From: Tachypleus tridentatus
Taxonomy: Eukaryota > Arthropoda > Merostomata > Xiphosura > Limulidae
Direction: 5' to 3'
DNA: 64,000 nucleotides
NCBI RefSeq assembly: GCF_004210375.1
Contig: NC_134830.1
Span: forward strand, 63,645,326 to 63,709,325
In this document: positions 61,601 to 64,000 of the stretch, piece after piece
Numbering within the stretch: position 1 is the first letter of the stretch
Layout: each line of letters begins with the position of its first letter
The notes under the pieces: model-generated
Databases searched by the model: none
Told to the model about the DNA's origin: nothing
What the model saw: the letters and a program-made list of their open reading frames with translations, nothing else
Program-made: the position numbers and the translations under genes

Positions 61601-63449
61601 TAAGAGTAAAACTCAACTTTTATTAAAGAAAATTTAAAGTAAGGTGTTCAAAAAGAAATTGAGCAAAAAAATAACTATACTGAGAAAATAAGCAGGTGCA
61701 AATAATTTTAATATGGGGGAAGATTACAGTAGTAATAAGATATTTATTATATGAGTAGTAAAAATAAATAAAGTAAGGGTAATGTAGGGATGGGAGTGTC
61801 AAAAGCTACAGAAACATGGTATGGATGAATACACAAAAACATACAAAAACTTCCTATATAAGTAGACAAATCTTTCCAATGAAAACGTTTATCTACAACT
61901 AAATGTTGAATTCTTTTCAGGTTTGAATAAAAGCATTTAAACTGAATGATGCTGTGAAGCCTTACAATGGCTTTTTACATAAGTTTGTAATATTGACTCA
62001 GTAACTGTTTATGTAAGGATTTTCTTATTATTTACACATAATTATTCCTACCTTGTTTCTGTACTTTTCGGTATTGTCATCTTCATGTAATCATTACATT
62101 TTTCAAGATGTTTTTTTTTATTACTTGTTCTCCTCTTTTTTCTTTTTTTTTAAACAATACCAATAAATATTCTATAATGAATAGCAGTTGGTATGAAGGC
62201 AATGGTTTTAGACTGGTCTGATGAGTTCATGTGTTGAAGTAAGTGAAATGATATACTGCTTCTGCTTTCCCCAAGTTACAATTCAACATTTTGGTGTATA
62301 AATCGTTGCAACAACTTCAAGCATTGGTGAGCTAGCCCTCCTCACACCACAATCAGAGTAATACCAGAACATTTGACTCTTGTGCTATTTGTGGTTCTCT
62401 ACTTTAACAATGTTTTTTGGCTAAACCAAAAGTCTTATAACTTTTGAAAACTGCAAAAACCTAAATTGTTTGTAAATGTCTCTTAGATTACTATTATAAG
62501 AGAGATTTGAAACCATGATGAGCAATACATTTGTGTCGGCATTCTGTTGTTGGACCATCCCCTCATATTAAACACTACCATGCTTAGCAGTAAAAATAAT
62601 TTTTTGTTACAATTTTTAGTTCACAATGTGATGTGTTTGGAATACTTTTACAATTAGATTAATAGTTTTATTTTGTGTTTAAATGCTGAATGTTATAGAA
62701 GATCAATATGAATACAGTATTAAAGCAGTAAATATTAATAGTTTTTCAAACTACCTCAGAAATAGGTACGTGAAAATCAATAATTATTTAAATATTTCTA
62801 TTTCTTTTACAGTAAAGTCTTTAATTTCTATTTTAAAATTACTCGTTGGTGTCTGTTTGTTGTTGGGCACAAAGCTACACAACTGTTTCTGATTTGTTTA
62901 CCATAGGTGTCAATACCCAATTTTTGTGTTATTGCCCTCAGACTTACAGCTGAACAATCATGATTGTTTAGTTTAAGTTTATATTACAGTAAATCATTAT
63001 TAAACTCCTTTTTTAACATATTTGGTATTAGGTACACAGTGTTTTTCTGAACCTTAATAAAAAAATTGGTGTAAATAATGTTTTATCTATTTGTATAAAA
63101 TTTGATATTTTTTGTACTTTTGCTAGAATTTCAGTTTTTTTTTAAGTAGGGCTAATTTTTGGTTATTGAGGGAAAAAGTACCCAAAATTCAGTGCTAATT
63201 TTAACTTTTTCAGGTTTGGTATTTATGTTGACTACACCTGATGATCCTTACCAATCTCTTGCAAAATTACGCCATCGAAAGGTTCGTCACACAACAGTGC
63301 TTACTGGCCACTATCGACTGTTGGGTAGTTTTGTGTCTATTGTTGCAAAACGACCAAAAGTTGAGCTCCCTGTAGGTAGCAACTATTTCCGTTATCGCCG
63401 TAACAAACAGAATTTGTCTCATGATCCAGGGGAACAACAGTATCACCTG
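28651..63449 (+). CDS. FBXO9: F-box only protein 9 (SCF adaptor), 3' end outside window
   Basis: Gene-level entry (11 exons, introns not shown). Joining exon 1 (ATG) and exons 2-11 keeps one frame through all splice phases and gives about 395 residues. Vertebrate FBXO9 has about 440, so roughly 50-70 C-terminal residues lie past the right edge. Order: acidic Ser/Gly/Glu-rich N-terminus (about 10-50), conserved [15 protein letters not shown]-like helices with [18 protein letters not shown] (about 118-135), acidic linker, F-box from [20 protein letters not shown] to WRLACLRVW (about 198-251), then the FBXO9-specific C-terminal domain ([28 protein letters not shown]). FBXO9 binds SKP1 through the F-box and recruits substrates (TEL2/TTI1 in mammals) to the CUL1 ubiquitin ligase. 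Neighbour on the left is a divergent ASAP gene; nothing suggests co-regulation. Confidence 0.95.
28654..31560 (+). other. FBXO9 intron 1, left part
   Basis: Non-coding, AT-rich. A minus-strand basic frame at 31014-31268 (Lys/Arg-rich) and an overlapping hydrophobic plus frame at 31146-31469 are present. The basic frame could be an old retroelement ORF, but I could not identify it. Confidence 0.5.
31565..32080 (-). mobile_element. CR1-like non-LTR retrotransposon, RT C-terminal fragment
   Basis: On the minus strand, a frame with [20 protein letters not shown] (32075 side) matches the RT segment W...FN..KCK.MH.G. It is followed by [20 protein letters not shown] and [11 protein letters not shown], matching LVRPHLEY.VQFWSP...Sy.eRLr.Ln. 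Frames are interrupted and no endonuclease or RT catalytic box is present. 5'-truncated relic inside intron 1, opposite in orientation to the next one. Confidence 0.8.
32081..33640 (+). other. FBXO9 intron 1, middle part
   Basis: AT-rich with no recognisable repeat or exon. The plus frame 33340-33555 has no family signature. Confidence 0.5.
33641..34190 (+). mobile_element. CR1-like non-LTR retrotransposon, RT tail fragment
   Basis: Plus-strand translation shows, in shifting frames, TIFGV...[26 protein letters not shown], then [19 protein letters not shown] and [18 protein letters not shown]. It ends near a WNSLP-type region (TTTGGAACAGGTTGCC) and [12 protein letters not shown] coding. This is the C-terminal tail typical of CR1-group RT proteins. 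Several stops and frameshifts mark it as dead. It lies about 500 bp upstream of FBXO9 exon 2. Confidence 0.85.
34680..34982 (+). CDS. FBXO9: FBXO9 exon 2
   Basis: Ends GAAGAAAAG/GTGAGC at a codon boundary. Two in-phase acceptors 12 nt apart are possible: TAG at 34677-34679 (adds DELQ) or CAG at 34689-34691 (exon from 34692). Encodes a Ser/Gly/Glu/Asp-rich stretch (about 40 residues), then [20 protein letters not shown], conserved with the N-terminal helix of vertebrate FBXO9, and EDIAEEK, which leads into the TPR-like region. About 97-101 codons. Confidence 0.9.
34983..36800 (+). other. FBXO9 intron 2, left part
   Basis: AT-rich. A 23-bp tandem duplication (ACTATTTAGAAATAAATTAT twice) lies at 35776-35820. 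No exon or mobile element recognised. Confidence 0.6.
37190..37530 (+). mobile_element. DIRS-like RT fragment (partial duplicate)
   Basis: Positions 37367-37510 repeat 38575-38717 with one substitution and one T indel. In the coding frame it reads [24 protein letters not shown] RT palm sequence (see the entry at 38282). It is a detached second copy of part of a DIRS-like reverse transcriptase, so either two insertions or a local duplication. Confidence 0.75.
37706..37845. repeat. Inverted repeat, about 27-bp arms
   Basis: AAAAAAGTGGTTGGAAAAAC and ATTGCTGTAGC (37705-37735) is mirrored by GCCACAGCAATG and TTTTTTCAACCACTTTTTT (37816-37845), with about 80 bp between. It lies among DIRS-like fragments in FBXO9 intron 2. 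Could be a fold-back piece or ends of a small element. Confidence 0.6.
38282..39620 (+). mobile_element. DIRS-like tyrosine-recombinase retrotransposon, RT-RNase H pseudogene
   Basis: In broken plus-strand frames, in order: DLLHLGAIE...[10 protein letters not shown] (38282 onward, start of RT), [20 protein letters not shown] then CVYQF.AL...[10 protein letters not shown] (38560-38717, palm), then [18 protein letters not shown] (39180, RNase H with the TDAS motif), HINLLET, NYSTVV (RH D-N-S motif) and [14 protein letters not shown]...EWYLNSQV (39490-39600). This RT-RH order and these motifs are characteristic of DIRS-group elements. YLDDW and the tyrosine recombinase were not found. Many stops show decay. 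Confidence 0.85.
38436..38580 (+). repeat. Imperfect tandem duplication, about 100-bp spacing
   Basis: CTGGTCTTTGTTAAACTTCG TTGGTTGTCT(C)TGATGTTTCCCACC at 38436 recurs at 38535 as CTGGTCTTTGTTAGACAAG TTGGTTGTCTTTAATGTTTATCACC. Internal to the DIRS-like RT fragment; probably a small duplication during decay. Confidence 0.5.
39621..40034 (+). other. Probable 3' continuation of DIRS-like element
   Basis: A frame with [13 protein letters not shown] resembles the segment after RNase H in DIRS-like polyproteins (W.GL.AYA.PP). Beyond about 39800 nothing more is recognised. Confidence 0.4.
40035..40148 (+). repeat. tRNA-derived SINE (family 2)
   Basis: Plus-strand copy with B box GGGGTTCGATTCCTC, a decayed TCAACTCAGTAGATAGCTCA hairpin and tail GCTATACGAAAACACACAC. 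Confidence 0.8.
40149..42162 (+). other. FBXO9 intron 2, right part
   Basis: 40160-41060 is less AT-rich and full of broken frames, probably more retroelement debris that I cannot classify. 41942-42036 holds about three imperfect 32-bp repeats (TTTTCACTCAAGTTATTAGG type) just before exon 3. Confidence 0.5.
42163..42220 (+). CDS. FBXO9: FBXO9 exon 3
   Basis: Acceptor TTCTTCTTTAAG, donor GAAG/GTATGT. 58 bp, phase 0 to 1. Encodes [19 protein letters not shown] plus the first base of the next codon. It is equivalent to the AR.LFL.AVEEEQNG.LYE helix of vertebrate FBXO9 and forms the first helix of the TPR/MIT-like unit. Confidence 0.93.
42297..42495 (+). repeat. Decayed SINE (family 1)
   Basis: Order GGCTTAATGGTTAGGGTACT, GGAATCAAACATGCTCTCTC, CATTCAATCTCATTGTTCAT, GGACATTGTTGAATAGCTGC, TTTCCCTCTTG, GAGAGGGCTAAGTAGC follows the family-1 SINE from head to body. 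Heavily mutated. Confidence 0.6.
42496..44680 (+). other. FBXO9 intron 3
   Basis: AT-rich intron sequence without recognisable elements apart from the SINE at its left end. Confidence 0.6.
44681..44764 (+). CDS. FBXO9: FBXO9 exon 4
   Basis: Acceptor CAATTTTTCAG, donor ACTG/GTGAGA. 84 bp, phase 1 to 1. Encodes (A)[17 protein letters not shown] followed by [10 protein letters not shown]. The [14 protein letters not shown] block is among the most conserved parts of FBXO9 and completes the TPR-like helical hairpin. Confidence 0.95.
44765..48992 (+). other. FBXO9 intron 4
   Basis: 4.2 kb. 45520-46310 is less AT-rich, with frames such as [20 protein letters not shown] that look like retroelement debris, and ends in the inverted repeat at 46315-46376. 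The remainder is AT-rich and unremarkable. Confidence 0.5.
46315..46376. repeat. 62-bp imperfect inverted repeat
   Basis: GTAAGTATG...ACATTTTC, TTAAATT, GAAAATGT...AATACTTAC folds back on itself. It sits at the right border of a less AT-rich block in intron 4, so it may be a terminal or fold-back part of an unclassified element. It starts with a donor-like GTAAGT. Confidence 0.6.
48993..49020 (+). CDS. FBXO9: FBXO9 exon 5 (28-nt microexon)
   Basis: Acceptor TACTCTCCTTCCAG, donor GACAG/GTAAAG. Phase 1 to 2. Encodes GNGSDSSDD and two bases of the next Ser. It sits in the acidic linker, where vertebrate FBXO9 has DGDGVGNS...EDNDDDS. Skipping it would shift the frame (28 is not a multiple of 3). 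Flanking phases require it: exon 4 ends in phase 1 and exon 6 begins in phase 2. Confidence 0.88.
49653..49770 (+). CDS. FBXO9: FBXO9 exon 6
   Basis: Acceptor TTTTTTTGCCAG, donor CAAAAG/GTAGAT. 118 bp, phase 2 to 0. Encodes [20 protein letters not shown], then [20 protein letters not shown]. It matches the vertebrate stretch ending ..DLL.YFQ.QL......LCQPELE that precedes the F-box. Confidence 0.93.
50041..51960 (+). mobile_element. Jockey-like non-LTR retrotransposon lacking its RT
   Basis: Plus strand, in order: a 5' block (50041-50345), endonuclease remnants ([21 protein letters not shown], then [17 protein letters not shown] at about 50780-50828, the GDFN..H..W motif of AP-type endonucleases), a linker with [26 protein letters not shown], then an RNase H piece ([20 protein letters not shown], about 51307-51370) and the C-terminal [20 protein letters not shown] with [20 protein letters not shown]. 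The reverse transcriptase between 51250 and 51290 is gone. Stops and frameshifts are present. Lies in FBXO9 intron 6. Confidence 0.85.
52481..52646. repeat. 42-bp tandem repeat, about 4 copies
   Basis: Unit TTCAGTGCTGTGAGATAGGT followed by GTCCTGTGACCACAGATGCATA starts at 52481, 52523, 52565 and 52607; a partial fifth copy follows. Copies differ by a few bases. Minisatellite in FBXO9 intron 6. Confidence 0.92.
52647..54711 (+). other. FBXO9 intron 6, middle part
   Basis: AT-rich, no exon recognised. Contains the 34-bp palindrome at 53295-53328. Confidence 0.6.
53295..53328. repeat. 34-bp near-perfect palindrome
   Basis: Arms AATAGTTCTGGACT (53295-53308) and AGTCCAGAACTATT (53315-53328) pair perfectly, and the middle TTTAAG continues the symmetry with one G/T. 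It would form a long hairpin in RNA or a cruciform in DNA. No T-run or gene context makes it a terminator. Confidence 0.85.
54712..54790 (+). repeat. tRNA-like retroposon fragment
   Basis: TAGCCCAGTGATAGAATA resembles an A box and GGATTCAAGTTCTA a B box, with anticodon-stem-like CTAGCCTTGTTAGCCAG between. Acceptor-stem pairing is not convincing. Probably a third tRNA-derived SINE type or a pseudo-tRNA. Confidence 0.45.
54973..55060 (+). ncRNA. Hammerhead-ribozyme-like structure (copy C)
   Basis: CTGAAGA (54990-54996), stem II GACC/GGTC (54998-55011) closing TAAGAA, then AAAAC (consensus GAAAC), a minimal AC/GU helix III around ATT, and a U at the cleavage position. Outer flanks CTGGAATGGGTAT (54973-54985) and ATACCCATACCAG (55048-55060) are complementary and form a long stem I. 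The single G-to-A change in the GAAA box would be expected to inactivate it. The same flanks occur at 16621. Confidence 0.6.
55961..57120 (+). mobile_element. Mariner-like DNA transposon relic
   Basis: Left end TACGAGGTCTGTTAAAAAAA and right end, read inverted, TACAAGGGTTGTTCAAAAAA are terminal inverted repeats with TA at each outer edge. The transposase between them is broken in several ways. Length about 1.16 kb. Inserted in FBXO9 intron 6, in the gene's orientation. Confidence 0.88.
56158..57057 (+). pseudogene. Mariner-like transposase, broken
   Basis: Starts [20 protein letters not shown] (56158), the N-terminal HTH. About 240 bp of unrelated sequence then intervenes (56263-56501), bounded by CAG/GTAAGT and CAACAG, like an intron. 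Coding resumes with [20 protein letters not shown], then [20 protein letters not shown] and [20 protein letters not shown] (second HTH). After PQNS the catalytic core is deleted: the sequence jumps to [20 protein letters not shown] (the third-Asp region) and [19 protein letters not shown], ending at GVPDL and TAA. The first two catalytic Asp residues are missing. Confidence 0.85.
57649..57750 (+). CDS. FBXO9: FBXO9 exon 7 (F-box, first half)
   Basis: Acceptor TGTATATCTTAG, donor TCTATG/GTAAGT. 102 bp, phase 0 to 0. Encodes [20 protein letters not shown] and [18 protein letters not shown]...I..W..S.D...LE is the N-terminal half of the F-box, the SKP1-binding surface. Confidence 0.96.
57751..60582 (+). 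other. FBXO9 intron 7
   Basis: 2.8 kb of AT-rich sequence. Only the hammerhead-like motif at 60093 stands out. Confidence 0.6.
60093..60130 (+). ncRNA. Hammerhead-like core, degenerate (copy E)
   Basis: CTGAAGA (60093-60099) and GAAACGTTT (60112-60120) are spaced as in a hammerhead, but stem II between them (AGAGAGATGACT) pairs only at AG/CT. Probably a decayed relative of copy C. Low confidence as a ribozyme. Confidence 0.35.
60583..60644 (+). CDS. FBXO9: FBXO9 exon 8 (F-box, second half)
   Basis: Acceptor TTCTTCCTTTGAG, donor TTAAG/GTGAGT. 62 bp, phase 0 to 2. Encodes [20 protein letters not shown], nearly identical to vertebrate [18 protein letters not shown], the end of the F-box. Confidence 0.96.
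60817..60902 (+). CDS. FBXO9: FBXO9 exon 9
   Basis: Acceptor AATTTCTAG, donor AATG/GTTAGT. 86 bp, phase 2 to 1. Encodes [20 protein letters not shown] and LQRPRLRFN. Corresponds to the vertebrate KVWG......Y.SWREMFLERPRVRFDG segment. Confidence 0.95.
61286..61402 (+). CDS. FBXO9: FBXO9 exon 10
   Basis: Acceptor TCATTAACTAG, donor GATG/GTAAGT. 117 bp, phase 1 to 1. Encodes [38 protein letters not shown]. The VEYYRY.RFFPDG motif is an FBXO9 hallmark. Confidence 0.96.
61403..63213 (+). other. FBXO9 intron 10
   Basis: AT-rich. A decayed minus-strand SINE-like segment lies at about 62848-62945 (TTTGTTGTTGGGCACAAAGC, CTACACAA, then TGTCAATACCCAATTTTTGT). Nothing else recognised. Confidence 0.55.
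62848..62945 (-). repeat. Decayed SINE-like fragment
   Basis: GTTTGTTGTTGGGCACAAAGCTACACAA followed by a degenerate B-box complement and GACTTACAGC looks like the inverse of a tRNA-derived SINE related to family 2. Head is lost. Confidence 0.45.
63214..63449 (+). CDS. FBXO9: FBXO9 exon 11 (last in window)
   Basis: Acceptor AACTTTTTCAG, donor CACCTG/GTGGGT. 236 bp, phase 1 to 0. Encodes [40 protein letters not shown] and a tail with YFRYRRN and EQQYHL. Matches the vertebrate VMMLTTPEEP...L..R..R....L.GHYRL and YRYFRR blocks. The remaining C-terminus should be encoded beyond the window. Confidence 0.96.
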
Positions 63450-63734
63450 GTGGGTGACTTTTATATATTTCTGTTCAATTTATAAAGTTTTAAATATATT
63501 TAGTAAAAGGGGTATATTGTTTCTGATGTTTGTGAGGATTCATTCATCATTTTTGGTAAATATCTGTTAATAACTGCTACATCAACCAGCCTGACATCTT
63601 TTAGTACTGAGCTTTGGTTGGTCAGGGGAAGGGGGTCATTCCAGAAACTGGTGATCCAGTAGATATTGATGAATAAAGCTTGGCACAACCTCTAAAGGAA
63701 TAAAGAAAAACTATTAATGAAAATATGACATAAT

Positions 63735-64000
63735 AAAATCTATATGAATTGTATTCTGGTGGTACTATACTGGATACTAAACCACCCTACTTGTTTCTAA
63801 TCTTCATTGCAGAAGTGGTATTTTTATAAATAAAATCTGTATGAATTGTATTCTGGTGGTACTATACTGGATACTACACCATCCTACTTGTTTTTAATCT
63901 TCATTGCAGAAGTGGTATTTTTATAAATAAAATTTATATGAATTGTACTATTGTGGTATTACACTGGATACTACACCATCCTACTTTTTTTAAATCTTCA
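63735..64000. repeat. 97-bp tandem repeat, truncated by window edge
   Basis: Units begin at 63735, 63832 and 63929 with AAAATCTATATGAATTGTAT-type sequence and are over 90% alike by eye. Each complete unit includes TCTTCATTGCAG, which looks like a splice acceptor. In FBXO9 intron 11; the array continues past the right edge. Confidence 0.92.

Noticed and set aside
1..64000. A new defence or biosynthetic gene cluster
   Set aside because: No operons, clustered enzymes or prokaryotic signals; the window is explained by two conserved eukaryotic genes and transposon debris.

Overview
This is a 64 kb piece of an AT-rich metazoan nuclear genome: spliced genes with large introns, no operons, and dense transposon remnants. 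The best guess is an arthropod, probably a chelicerate and plausibly a horseshoe crab. That guess rests on two abundant tRNA-derived SINE families and on the mix of DIRS-like, Jockey-like, CR1-like, Penelope-like, Tc1-like and mariner-like remnants. It is recognition from memory, not a database result.

Two real protein-coding genes are supported. (1) On the minus strand, 20983-21108 is the first coding exon of an ASAP-family ArfGAP (homologue of ASAP1/ASAP2). It has 42 codons and ends at a good splice donor; the rest of the gene should lie to the left, and no further exon could be identified in this window. (2) On the plus strand, an FBXO9 orthologue (F-box only protein 9, an SCF ubiquitin-ligase adaptor) runs from about 28.5 kb past the right edge. 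Ten internal exons (34680/34692-63449) join in frame through every splice phase and give about 395-399 residues. They cover an acidic N-terminus, the TPR/MIT-like helix region, the F-box and most of the C-terminal domain. The last exon(s) lie outside the window. A probable exon 1 holds only the ATG (28651-28653).

Layout: 1-13 kb holds SINEs, a Tc1-like relic and a Penelope-like endonuclease tail followed by a hammerhead-ribozyme-like motif. 13-21 kb is AT-rich sequence left of the ASAP exon. 21-28.5 kb is intergenic, with SINEs and a second Tc1-like relic. 28.65-34.68 kb is FBXO9 intron 1, with two opposed CR1-like fragments. 35-42.1 kb is intron 2, with DIRS-like RT/RNase H fragments. 49.8-57.6 kb is intron 6, with a Jockey-like element lacking its RT, a 42-bp tandem repeat, a hammerhead-like motif and a mariner relic. 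63.45-64 kb is intron 11, with a 97-bp tandem repeat running off the edge.

No wholly new multi-gene system was found. The least ordinary signals are the dispersed hammerhead-ribozyme-like motifs, one of them just downstream of a Penelope-type GIY-YIG endonuclease tail, the 28-nt FBXO9 microexon, and the ATG-only first coding exon.
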